Origin: VBKO01 sp036393835
GTDB taxonomy: Bacteria; Myxococcota; Myxococcia; Myxococcales; 40CM-4-68-19
DNA: 7,086 bases
NCBI GenBank assembly: GCA_036393835.1
Contig: DASWGI010000391.1
Location: 1-7,086 of the forward strand
Reading direction: 5' to 3'
Under the pieces are notes generated by a model, which had not been told where the DNA came from, searched no databases, and saw only the letters and a program-made list of their open reading frames with translations. The position numbers and the translations under genes were made by a program. Below are positions 1 to 6,426 of this stretch, piece after piece. Positions within the stretch are counted from its first letter, which is position 1. Each line of letters starts with the position of its first letter.

Positions 1-1716
1 GAAGCGCCGCACCCAGGCGTCGTTGACCAGCAAGACCAGCGGCGACTTCGCGTCATCGCTCTCGCTCGCCTCGCGGCCCTGGTGGACGGGGATGCGCATC
101 GTCCGGAAATAGCCCGCGGTCACCCGGCGCAGCTGATCGTCGGGGTACGTCTCGCCCGCCTTCGGCTCGTATCCCTCGATGTGATAGCTCCAGTCGCCCC
201 GCCCGCCGAGCGGCGGCGAGCTGATCGCCCCGGCGGCCTCGACCCCGGGAAGCGCGGCTGTGCGGCGCACCACCTCGGTCCAGTACCGCTGCTGCGCCTC
301 GTCCGGGTCGTACTGGCTCCCGCCGAGCGTCACCTGCGCCGCGAGCACCCCGCTGCTGTCGAAGCCGGGGCGCACCCGCAGGATCTCGGCGAAGCTGCGC
401 AGGAGGAGCCCGGCGCCGGCCAGCAGCATCAGCGAGAGCGCGAACTGGCCCACCACCAGTGCGCGGCGCAACCGGCCGCGCGACGGCCCCGCCGTGCCCG
501 GCCCCCCGTCCTTGAGCGCGTCGACCAGGTTGCTGCGCGTGGCGTGCAGCGCCGGCACCAGGCCGAACAGCACGGTCGTCAGGGCGGTCAGCGCGGCCGC
601 GAAGCCGAGGACGGCGCGGTCGAGGCGCACGTCGGCGAGGTGGCGGATCGCCTCGGGGGCGGCGGCGAGCAGGAGGTCGAGCGACCAGATGGAGAGCAGC
701 ACCCCGCAGACCGTGCCGGCCAGGGCCAGGAGCGCGCTCTCGGTGAGGAGCTGGCGGACGAGACGCGAGCGCGGCGCACCGAGCGCCGTGCGGACCGCGA
801 TCTCCCGGCTTCGCGCCGCGCCGCGCGCGAGCATCAGATTCGCCACGTTCGCGCAGGCGATGAGCAGCACCAGCAAGACCGCGCCGAGCAGCACCAGGAG
901 CGGCTGCCGCGCCGAGCCGACGAAGCGGTCGCGCAGCGGCGTCAGGGTCAGGTGCCACCGCACGCTCTCCGGATAGTTGTCGGGGTGCGCCTTGCGCAGC
1001 GCGGCCGAGAGCTCGTCGATGCCGCGGGACGCGCCCTCGAAGGACACGCCGGGGGCGAGGCGCGCCACGGCGTCGAGGTACCGCGATCCGCGCTCCTCCA
1101 GCTGCTGCGGGGTGAAGCCGAAGGTCAGGTAGAGCTCGTGCGGCTGCTCCCAGTGGAACGAGGCGGGGAGGATCCCGACGATGGTGCGCGGCCGCCCTTC
1201 CAGCGTCACCGTCTTGCCCACCACCGCCGGGTCGGAGCCGAATCGCTTCTGCCAGGCCCCCGAGGAGAGCAGCGCCACGTCGTCGCGCCCCTTCTGGTCC
1301 TCCTCCTCGGTGAAGTTGCGCCCGTAGACGGGCCGGACGCCCAGCGCGTCGAAGAAGCTGCCTGTCGCGTATCCGACCGAGACCCGCTCGGCCCGGTCGG
1401 GGCCCTGCAGCGCCGCGGTGTACCCGGCATACACCCCGACCGGCTGCAGGAAGGGTGCGGTGCGCAGGTCCTTGTACTCGGGGACCGAGACCCAGATTCC
1501 GATGAGGTTCTGCGCCTCGAAGCTGCCGCGCACCGCGACCAGGCGGCTCTCCTCGCCCCATCCCAGGGAGCGCAGCAGGACCGCGTGCACCACGCTGAAG
1601 ATGCCCGTGGTGGCCCCGATGCCGAGCGCCAGCGCCAGCACCGCCGCGGCGGTGACGCCCGGGGTGCGCAGGAGCATCCGGACCGCGTACCGCAGGTCGC
1701 GCAGCACGGCATCCAT
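1..1716 (-). CDS. ADOP/MacB-type ABC transporter permease, C-terminus beyond left edge
   Basis: This is the inner-membrane permease subunit of a MacB-like (type VII) ABC system, probably moving a substrate or coupling ATP hydrolysis to periplasmic mechanical work. The frame is open from an ATG at 1716 to base 1, giving 572 residues. The N-terminus (MDAVLRDLRYAVRMLLRTPG) and the following LALGIGATTGIFSVVHAVLL are characteristic of ADOP permeases. Predicted order: TM1 at about 20-46; periplasmic MacB_PCD domain at about 53-270; FtsX domain at about 273-392 with TMs near 273-295, 326-350 and 372-392, containing ACANVANLMLARGAARSREI; central TM at about 417-440; then a second periplasmic domain starting at about 450. 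The visible end (VNDAWVRRF) matches the end of that second domain. ADOP proteins usually run to about 800 residues, so the last FtsX repeat is probably outside the window. An AGGAGG Shine-Dalgarno 6 nt upstream overlaps the ATPase stop codon. ADOP permeases are often orphans; this one has an adjacent ATPase. The permease call is secure, the substrate unknown. Confidence 0.93.
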   Translation of the reverse strand, partial: MDAVLRDLRYAVRMLLRTPGVTAAAVLALALGIGATTGIFSVVHAVLLRSLGWGEESRLVAVRGSFEAQNLIGIWVSVPEYKDLRTAPFLQPVGVYAGYTAALQGPDRAERVSVGYATGSFFDALGVRPVYGRNFTEEEDQKGRDDVALLSSGAWQKRFGSDPAVVGKTVTLEGRPRTIVGILPASFHWEQPHELYLTFGFTPQQLEERGSRYLDAVARLAPGVSFEGASRGIDELSAALRKAHPDNYPESVRWHLTLTPLRDRFVGSARQPLLVLLGAVLLVLLIACANVANLMLARGAARSREIAVRTALGAPRSRLVRQLLTESALLALAGTVCGVLLSIWSLDLLLAAAPEAIRHLADVRLDRAVLGFAAALTALTTVLFGLVPALHATRSNLVDALKDGGPGTAGPSRGRLRRALVVGQFALSLMLLAGAGLLLRSFAEILRVRPGFDSSGVLAAQVTLGGSQYDPDEAQQRYWTEVVRRTAALPGVEAAGAISSPPLGGRGDWSYHIEGYEPKAGETYPDDQLRRVTAGYFRTMRIPVHQGREASESDDAKSPLVLLVNDAWVRRF

Positions 1717-1726
1717 GTGGCCCTCC

Positions 1727-2497
1727 TCAGGCGGACGGCGCGAGCTGTCCTTCGCCTCCCGGCGAGTTGGACTCGTCGACGATGCGCCCGTCGAAGAGCG
1801 TCACCGTGCGCGAGGCGAGCCGCGCGTACGCCGGATCGTGCGTCACCATGATCAGCGTCGAGCCGGACTGGTGGAGCTCGCGCAAGAGCTTCATCACCGC
1901 CTGCCCGTTCTTCGAGTCGAGGTTCCCGGTGGGTTCGTCGGCGAGCAGGATGAGCGGGTCGCCGGCCACGGCGCGCGCCACCGCGACACGCTGCTGCTGG
2001 CCGCCGGAGAGTTGCCCGGGCATGTGCCGCGCCCGGTGGGACATGCCCACCCGCTCCAGCGCCTGATCGACGCGCTTCTTCCGCTGGTCCGGCGCCATGC
2101 CGCGGTAGGTGAGCGGCAGCTCCACGTTCTCGAACACCGTCAGGTCGCCAATCAGGTTGAAGCTCTGGAAGATGAACCCGATGTGCTTGTTGCGCACATG
2201 CGCGCGGTCTGCGGGGGAGAGGTCCTGCACCGGCTTCCCGTCGAGCAGGAAGGTGCCGGCGCTGGGGGTGTCGAGCAGCCCCAGCAGCGCGAGCAAGGTC
2301 GTCTTGCCCGATCCGGACGGGCCGACGATGGCGAGCCACTCGCCCTTCTTGACGGCGAGGTGCACGTCGGACAGCGCGTGCGTCTCGACTTCGTCGGTGA
2401 GGAACACCTTGCGGATGCCCTGCAGCTCGAGCAGGGTCGGGGCGGGTCCCGTGACGAGATGGGCTCCGGGGACGGCGGGGGTCGGGTTCGTCTCCAT
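1727..2497 (-). CDS. MacB/LolD-type ABC transporter ATP-binding protein
   Basis: Cytoplasmic ATPase that would energise the neighbouring permease. It has 256 residues, usual for the stand-alone MacB/LolD/FtsE class. All catalytic motifs are intact: Walker A GPSGSGKTT at 59-67, Q-loop Gln111 in FQSFNL, signature LSGGQQQR at 163-170, Walker B LILLADEP at 182-189 with catalytic Glu188, D-loop NLDS at 192-195, and H-loop His220 in VTHDP. A short extension of about 20 residues precedes the core fold (LLELQGIRKVF), and a low-complexity tail follows residue 243. The ATG at 2497 directly abuts the TGA of the adaptor gene with no intervening base. No strong Shine-Dalgarno is visible (GAGG lies about 10 nt upstream), so translation is probably coupled to the upstream gene. 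The stop is 10 nt before the permease ATG. The lolD-like sequence alone does not make it LolD: adaptor and ADOP-type neighbours favour a MacB-like exporter. Confidence 0.95.
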   Translation of the reverse strand: METNPTPAVPGAHLVTGPAPTLLELQGIRKVFLTDEVETHALSDVHLAVKKGEWLAIVGPSGSGKTTLLALLGLLDTPSAGTFLLDGKPVQDLSPADRAHVRNKHIGFIFQSFNLIGDLTVFENVELPLTYRGMAPDQRKKRVDQALERVGMSHRARHMPGQLSGGQQQRVAVARAVAGDPLILLADEPTGNLDSKNGQAVMKLLRELHQSGSTLIMVTHDPAYARLASRTVTLFDGRIVDESNSPGGEGQLAPSA

Positions 2498-3784
2498 TCA
2501 GCGCAGCCTCACTCGTTCGGCGTTGTCGTACTGGGTCATGTCGGAGAGGACGACCGCGTCGCCCTCGGAAAGCCCGTCGCGCACCTCGATGGTGCTGACC
2601 GAGCTGCGGCCCAGGTGCACCTTGGTACGAACCGCGAGGTCGCCGTCCTTCGTCAGCTTGAACAGCTCGACCGTGGCGTCGGGCTGCGCGCCGGCCGGGC
2701 GGCCGACGTAGAGCACGTCGCTCAGCTTCTCCAGCTCGATGGTGCCCTCGACGGTCAGGTCGGGCCGCGCGCCCTTGGGCAGCTCGGCCGGCAGCGCCAC
2801 CTCCACCTCGACCGAGCCCTGCGCCGCGGACGGGGCGATGCGCGCCACCGTGCCCTGCACGACGCCGTTGCGGGTGTCGATCTCGGCCTTCTGCTGCAGC
2901 GCGACGTCGCGCGCCTGCGTCTCGGGGATGCGGACGATGGCCTTGAGGCGCTCCGGCTTCACCACCTTGGCGAGCAGCGCGCCGGGCGTCACCCACTGCC
3001 CCAGCTCCAGCGGCAGCTCGCTGAGCACGCCCTCGTCGACCGACTTCACCTTCATCGACTCGACCTGCTTCTGCCGGAAAGCCACCACCGCCTTGAGCCG
3101 CTCGATCTGCGCCGCCTGCGCGCGCACCTGGTCGCGCAGGCTGCCCTGCATGACGGTGAGGCGCTGCTCCTCGATGGCGGTTCGGTTGGACAGCTCCTCG
3201 GCCTTGTCGAGCTGCTGCCCCATCTCGATGTCGGAGACCACGCCCTTCAAGTCGCGGATGGCGTCGGCCTTGCGGCGCGCGTCCTGCGCGTCGGTGCGCA
3301 GCGTCGCCATGGTCGAGCGCTGCGCCAGCGCCTGGGTGTGCAGCGTGTTGCGCAGGTTGATGAGGTCCACCGTGGCCTGCGCGAGCTGCCGCTCGGCGTC
3401 CAGCTCCTGCAACATCACGTCCGGGTTGGACAGCTCCAGCAGGATGGTGCCGGGCTCCACCCTCGCGCCCGGCCGCAGCGGAAGGCGCTCCACCCGGCCC
3501 GCGGTGTCGGCCGTGATCCAGCGGATCTGCTCGGGGACGAGCGTGCCGGGGCCCTTCACCTGGCGCAGCATCGCGCCCCGCTTCACCGTGTCGGTCCACA
3601 CTGCGCCGCGATCGACGGTGGGCGCCGCCGCCTTCAAGCGCGACAGTCCGACGGTGATGGCCACGATGGCCAGGGCGCCGCCCGCCGCGAGCGCGACGTT
3701 GCGCCGCGTCCTCGCCGGCTTCTTGCGCGGGATGTCCACCACGCTGCCCGGGGATCTACCCGCAATCTGCTCGTTCGCCTGCAT
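2498..3784 (-). CDS. MacA/HlyD-like periplasmic adaptor (membrane fusion protein)
   Basis: Periplasmic adaptor of a tripartite ABC system, anchored in the inner membrane. With the ATG at 3784 the protein has 428 residues. A basic N-terminus (PRKKPARTRRN) precedes one TM segment at about 30-48. The lipoyl-like half-motifs lie at about 90-119 (TADTAGRVERLPLRPGARV) and 242-278 (VKSVDEGVLSELPLELGQWV). Between them is a long Gln/Arg/Glu-rich helical region (about 121-241), as expected for the alpha-hairpin that reaches an outer-membrane partner. A beta-barrel and membrane-proximal domain follow (about 279-428). The start is uncertain: an in-frame TTG at 3796 would add four residues, and neither start has a good Shine-Dalgarno; ATG is preferred on codon grounds. 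The gene leads a tight three-gene unit (stop abutting the ATPase start, then a 10-nt gap). No TolC homologue is in the window. Adaptor assignment is firm, cargo unknown. Confidence 0.92.
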   Translation of the reverse strand: MQANEQIAGRSPGSVVDIPRKKPARTRRNVALAAGGALAIVAITVGLSRLKAAAPTVDRGAVWTDTVKRGAMLRQVKGPGTLVPEQIRWITADTAGRVERLPLRPGARVEPGTILLELSNPDVMLQELDAERQLAQATVDLINLRNTLHTQALAQRSTMATLRTDAQDARRKADAIRDLKGVVSDIEMGQQLDKAEELSNRTAIEEQRLTVMQGSLRDQVRAQAAQIERLKAVVAFRQKQVESMKVKSVDEGVLSELPLELGQWVTPGALLAKVVKPERLKAIVRIPETQARDVALQQKAEIDTRNGVVQGTVARIAPSAAQGSVEVEVALPAELPKGARPDLTVEGTIELEKLSDVLYVGRPAGAQPDATVELFKLTKDGDLAVRTKVHLGRSSVSTIEVRDGLSEGDAVVLSDMTQYDNAERVRLR

Positions 3785-3796
3785 CGCGCTCTGCAA

Positions 3797-3824
3797 GAGC
3801 GAACTTCGTGCCAGGGAGCGAAGT
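3797..3824. promoter_or_regulatory. Dyad and direct repeat upstream of the adaptor gene
   Basis: A perfect inverted repeat ACTTCG (3803-3808) / CGAAGT (3819-3824) with a 10-nt spacer lies just upstream of the adaptor start. The 7-mer GAGCGAA occurs twice, at 3797-3803 and 3816-3822, spaced 19 nt. A further small dyad, GCTCT-GCA-AGAGC, at 3788-3800 covers the alternative TTG start. The placement suits an operator or an attenuating leader structure, but the arms are short and no convincing -35/-10 pair for the adaptor gene was found. Confidence 0.25.
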
Positions 3825-3873
3825 GCCGTAAACCGGCTCGAAACGCCCTTCTGGCGGCGATTTCCGCCCGTCC

Positions 3874-3893
3874 CTGGGATCCGGCGATCCCAG
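3874..3893. other. Perfect 8-bp hairpin between lipoprotein and ABC cassettes
   Basis: CTGGGATC (3874-3881) and GATCCCAG (3886-3893) are exact inverted copies around a 4-nt loop (CGGC). The hairpin starts 17 nt after the stop codon of the DUF799 gene in the direction of transcription and about 90 nt before the adaptor start. No T-run follows it on either strand, so it is not a canonical intrinsic terminator. It could be a partial terminator, an mRNA-stabilising 3' stem that makes the two cassettes differentially expressed, or a protein-binding dyad. Confidence 0.4.
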
Positions 3894-3909
3894 AACCGGA
3901 CAGGTGCCG

Positions 3910-4620
3910 CTACTGCGGAGCGGCCGGTGCCTGGGGAGCGCCCGGTGCCCGCGGCGCGGCCGGTTTCGCGGCTGCGGGAGATTCAGGGGCGGCCGGCGGC
4001 GGCAGGTCCTTGCGGTACTCGGGCCGGTATGGCCCCGCCGGGAAGCCGGGCCCCGGATAGGCGAGGGCGCGCGCGTTGGCCTCCCGCGCCATTGGCATGT
4101 AGTTCGGCGCCGCCTTGGCGACGATCGCCGCCGCGATCGCGCCGGCGAGCCCCTGGCCCCCGCTCTGCGACGCGTACACGCCCGTCTGGTGGTCCTTCCA
4201 CAATTCTTCGCCAGTCCGGCCGTCCTTGAGCACGTAGTCGAACTCCACCGTGACCTGCGTGCTCAGGATCATGTACCTCGCCGTCCATTGCTCGATGGTC
4301 ACGTAGAGGACGGCGTCCGCGCCGAACAGCGTGCACAGCCGCGTCGGGTCGCTGCCGTGGACGAGCGAGGCGTCCGCCATTCCCTCGTCCTCGAGCATCC
4401 GCTTCACGAGATTTACCGGGAATACGTAATACCCGCGCTCCGCGAGCGGCACCGAGAGGGTGGAGAGGAAGTAGTCCGCCGCGTCCACGTCCACGCTCTT
4501 GTTCACCACCGGCACGACCAGGATCGCGCGCGGGTTCGAGGAGATCAGCTTGGAGTAGTCCTTCTTGGGGGGCTGGGCGCAGGCGGCGGCCAGCGCGGCG
4601 AGGACGAGGATGCGCTTCAT
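3910..4620 (-). CDS. DUF799/GNA1162-like lipoprotein
   Basis: Predicted outer-membrane lipoprotein of 236 residues. The signal peptide MKRILVLAALAAAC ends in a lipobox with Cys14 followed by Ala. The DUF799 core (about 28-203) shows the family pattern: NPRAILVVPVVNKSVDVDA at 29-47, LAERGYYVFPVNLVKRML at 59-76, and FGADAVLYVTIEQW at 99-112, followed by a beta-rich stretch (TVEFDYVLKDGRTGEELW). The core ends in PGPGFPAGPYRPEY, as DUF799 proteins commonly do. A Pro/Ala-rich tail (about 207-236) follows and is probably disordered. The neisserial member GNA1162 is a surface-associated lipoprotein whose fold resembles transport-related proteins; its exact role is unsettled. ATG 4620 overlaps the DUF4810 stop by 4 nt (ATGA) and has GGAGG about 10 nt upstream. 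It is the last gene of the lipoprotein cassette. A longer in-frame upstream ATG exists but would run through the DUF4810 gene and remove the signal peptide. Confidence 0.92.
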   Translation of the reverse strand: MKRILVLAALAAACAQPPKKDYSKLISSNPRAILVVPVVNKSVDVDAADYFLSTLSVPLAERGYYVFPVNLVKRMLEDEGMADASLVHGSDPTRLCTLFGADAVLYVTIEQWTARYMILSTQVTVEFDYVLKDGRTGEELWKDHQTGVYASQSGGQGLAGAIAAAIVAKAAPNYMPMAREANARALAYPGPGFPAGPYRPEYRKDLPPPAAPESPAAAKPAAPRAPGAPQAPAAPQ

Positions 4621-5027
4621 TTCTTCGCCTCCTCCACGGTCGAGGCGGGCACCGCCGCGGGCGCGGCAGCAGGCGCCTTGGCGCGCGCCGCGTTGCGGAT
4701 CAGCTTCTCCATCAGCGTCCGCGACTCTGGCCAGCGCTTGCTCTCCTTCTCGAAGTAGACCACCGCATCGGCGATGCGGCCTTCCTCGTAGAGCGCCCAG
4801 CCGTACTCGGCGTAGCACCCGGGCGGCACCAACCCTCCGTGCTCCTCCGCCGCCTGGATGATGCCCGACAGCTTGGCGACGTACTCGTCCCGCTTCTGCG
4901 GGTTCTTGTAGTGGTCGTAGAGCGCCTCGTCGTAGCCGCCCCACCGGTACATGGTGTTCTGCGCGCATCCGAAGGGCCCCAGCCCGGCGAGCACGGCGAC
5001 GGCCCCCAGGGTGTGCAGGGCCCGCAT
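4617..5027 (-). CDS. DUF4810 family lipoprotein
   Basis: Small predicted lipoprotein of 136 residues. The signal peptide runs to a lipobox ending at Cys21 (GPFG-C) with Ala at +2. The DUF4810 signature is clear: MYRWGGYDEALYDHYKNP at 26-43, then PPGCYAEYGWALYEEGRIAD at 68-87 and YFEKESKRWPESRTLMEKLI at 91-110. The middle resembles a single TPR-like helical hairpin. The C-terminus (114-136) is an Ala/Pro-rich tail ending in charged residues. Members of this family are typically encoded between a CsgG-family gene and a DUF799 gene, as here, which suggests the three proteins form one envelope complex. The ATG is 2 nt after the stop of the PEGA-like gene, with only a weak AGGTG upstream, so translational coupling is likely. 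It overlaps the following gene by 4 nt. Molecular function is unknown. Confidence 0.92.
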   Translation of the reverse strand: MRALHTLGAVAVLAGLGPFGCAQNTMYRWGGYDEALYDHYKNPQKRDEYVAKLSGIIQAAEEHGGLVPPGCYAEYGWALYEEGRIADAVVYFEKESKRWPESRTLMEKLIRNAARAKAPAAAPAAVPASTVEEAKK

Positions 5028-5029
5028 GG

Positions 5030-5326
5030 TCAGCGCACCTGGATGGTCTTCGTCTCGCTCTCCACGAACACGGTCTGCCGGAAGAGCACCTTGCCCGAGG
5101 TGTCGCGCACGTCCACCACGTGCGTGCCCGGCTCGACCAGCAGCACCGCGGGCTGGCCGTCGTAGGCGCCGGCGTCCCCCACCGGGTTCCCGTCGACGAA
5201 GAGCTGCGATCCGCGCGGCGCGCCCTCGACGGCCAGGCTCGGCCGGCTGTCGGTGGTGCGCACCGTGGTCGACGGCATGGCGCAGGCGGCGATCGACAGC
5301 GCCGAGGCGGCGAGTAGAGCTTTCAT
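5030..5326 (-). CDS. Small PEGA-like lipoprotein in the CsgG cassette
   Basis: Predicted lipoprotein of 98 residues. Signal peptide MKALLAASALSIAAC gives a lipobox with Cys15 and Ala at +2. After a short Thr/Ser-rich linker, residues about 29-97 look like one PEGA-type beta domain: SLAVEGAPRGSQLFVDGNPVG at 30-50 (single-hyphen spacing aside, the G-x-x-L-x-V-D-G-x-x-x-G core), VLLVEPGTHVVDVRD at 61-75, and a closing beta strand with TIQVR. PEGA domains are small surface-layer-like beta modules often fused to other envelope proteins; here it stands alone. Its ATG overlaps the CsgG stop by 4 nt (ATGA), and GGAGGG lies 5 nt upstream, so it is a real, well-translated member of the operon. The open frame extends far upstream, but that extension is antisense-like noise overlapping the CsgG gene. 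The PEGA call rests on pattern recognition; the lipoprotein call is stronger. Confidence 0.87.
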   Translation of the reverse strand: MKALLAASALSIAACAMPSTTVRTTDSRPSLAVEGAPRGSQLFVDGNPVGDAGAYDGQPAVLLVEPGTHVVDVRDTSGKVLFRQTVFVESETKTIQVR

Positions 5327-6288
5327 GGCGTCCCTCCGCGGCCGGGCTCGGCCACGAAGAGCGTCGCGAGCGCGCCGGGGTCCACCGTCCCCGAAGTCAC
5401 CTCGCAGACGGAGCCCTCGTTGGTCTCGCTGTCGCCGAACAGGCTGACCACCCGGACGCTCGCGACCTGCCGCGGGGGCAGCGCGATCTCGAACCCCGAC
5501 TGCTTGCTCTTGGGGGTCCCGGTCGCCTGCAGCACGGCGAGCACGTCCCCCGGCTTCAGCCCCTGGCGCTCGCCTCCGGCGATGAAGAGCTGCGTCCCGC
5601 GCACCTCGAGGATGTCGGTGCGCCAGGGGCGGTCGTACAGCTTGTCGACCAGGCGGTCGACCACGTCGGAGATGGCCGCGGCGATGGCGCGGTCGTTGAG
5701 GGTGGCGTCGTACTCGGCGCGGCTGCCGAAGCCGGCGATTTCGCCGCTCTCGGTGCTGGCCTCCCCCGAGCCGTTCGCCGAGAAATAGGCGAGCCCCGTC
5801 TGCACGTCGACCAGGCGGATGTCGACCTTGGCCTTCGCCGTCTGCAGCTTCGTGCTGCTCAAGAAGCCGCTCTTGCCTCCCACCGAGCGGCCGAACTCGG
5901 TGACCGAGCCGGCGATGACGGTGTCGGCGCCGATCAGCGATCCTCCCGAGAGCTTCTGCTCGCGCTCCAGTTTCGCCGCGTCGGGGCGCTCCAGGACCAG
6001 GAACTTCCCCGAGAGCACCAGGCGCGACATGAGCATGTCGCCCGCCTGCTTGCCGATGCGGTCCAGGTCCTGGTCGGTGAGCAGCGACCGGCCATAGTTG
6101 CTCTCGTTGGTGAACCGGGCGATGGCGATCTTCGTCTTGTAGCGGTGCCCGGCGGGCGCCTGGGCGGCCGATTGCGCCGCGATCTGCTTGCCGCGCGAGA
6201 CCGGCGCCTCGACCGGGACCGGCCTTTCCGAGACGGTCGCGCAGGCGGAGAGCAGGACCCCCAGGAGAGCGACGCGTGGACAGAGCAT
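5323..6288 (-). CDS. CsgG-family outer-membrane lipoprotein
   Basis: Predicted lipoprotein of 321 residues, longer than curli CsgG (about 277 precursor residues). The signal peptide MLCPRVALLGVLLSAC has a classic LSAC lipobox (Cys16, Ala at +2). The CsgG domain spans about 51-218: KTKIAIARFTNESNYG at 51-66, LVLSGKFLVLERPD at 90-103, GADTVIAGSVTEFG at 120-133, and KVDIRLVDVQTGLAYFSANG at 154-173, ending in a helix (AIAAAISDVVDRLVDKLY). Residues 227-320 form an extra beta-rich C-terminal part containing QGLKPGDVLAV at 242-252. CsgG of E. coli forms a nonameric outer-membrane pore, but the family also includes non-curli lipoproteins. No csgA, csgB, csgE or csgF is present, so a curli role is not supported. 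The ATG at 6288 has GGGAGG 7 nt upstream. It is the first gene of a four-gene cassette and is divergent from the DUF2795 gene. Confidence 0.93.
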   Translation of the reverse strand: MLCPRVALLGVLLSACATVSERPVPVEAPVSRGKQIAAQSAAQAPAGHRYKTKIAIARFTNESNYGRSLLTDQDLDRIGKQAGDMLMSRLVLSGKFLVLERPDAAKLEREQKLSGGSLIGADTVIAGSVTEFGRSVGGKSGFLSSTKLQTAKAKVDIRLVDVQTGLAYFSANGSGEASTESGEIAGFGSRAEYDATLNDRAIAAAISDVVDRLVDKLYDRPWRTDILEVRGTQLFIAGGERQGLKPGDVLAVLQATGTPKSKQSGFEIALPPRQVASVRVVSLFGDSETNEGSVCEVTSGTVDPGALATLFVAEPGRGGTP

Positions 6289-6295
6289 GGTAGAG

Positions 6296-6301
6296 CCTCC
6301 C
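6296..6301 (-). promoter_or_regulatory. Ribosome-binding site of the CsgG gene
   Basis: GGGAGG on the minus strand sits 7 nt before the ATG at 6288. It supports this start over other in-frame candidates and places the lipoprotein signal peptide at the N-terminus. Confidence 0.7.
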
Positions 6302-6308
6302 GCGGGTA

Positions 6309-6314
6309 ATCCTA
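6309..6314 (-). promoter_or_regulatory. Possible -10 element for the CsgG cassette
   Basis: On the minus strand TAGGAT lies 20 nt upstream of the CsgG ATG, matching four of six positions of the sigma-70 -10 consensus. A weak -35 candidate (TTCTCG) lies 18 nt further upstream. If used, transcription would begin just before the GGGAGG ribosome-binding site (6296-6301), giving a very short leader. This is a weak match in GC-rich DNA and is offered only as a candidate. Confidence 0.25.
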
Positions 6315-6426
6315 GCCCACCCGGTCGAGGACCGAGAAGGGGGCCGGGCGGTCACTCGGCTGCCGGCCTGGCGCGCGCGGGGCTCTGCCGCATAGCTGAC
6401 AGCGCCGGGCCTCGCGCTGGCCCACC

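Noticed and set aside
1206..3599. Long minus-strand frame of 797 codons and another at 53-1561
   Set aside because: Out of frame with the adaptor, ATPase and permease, all of which show conserved motifs in their own frames. The translation is low-complexity and Arg/Gly-rich.
3874..3893. Canonical rho-independent terminator
   Set aside because: The stem is perfect, but no T-run follows on either strand.
1418..4060. Very long plus-strand open frames (880 codons here, also 82-1851 and 2739-4229)
   Set aside because: They lie antisense to the ABC operon genes, which have intact family motifs. Their translations are Arg/Gly/Pro/Ala-rich without recognisable domains. Such frames are expected in very GC-rich DNA.
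3910..4968. Longer start for the DUF799 gene
   Set aside because: The extension would overlap most of the DUF4810 gene and bury the lipoprotein signal peptide that begins at 4620.
5323..6288. Curli biogenesis locus
   Set aside because: Only a CsgG-family gene is present. No curlin subunits or csgE/csgF are visible, and the neighbours are DUF4810 and DUF799 genes.
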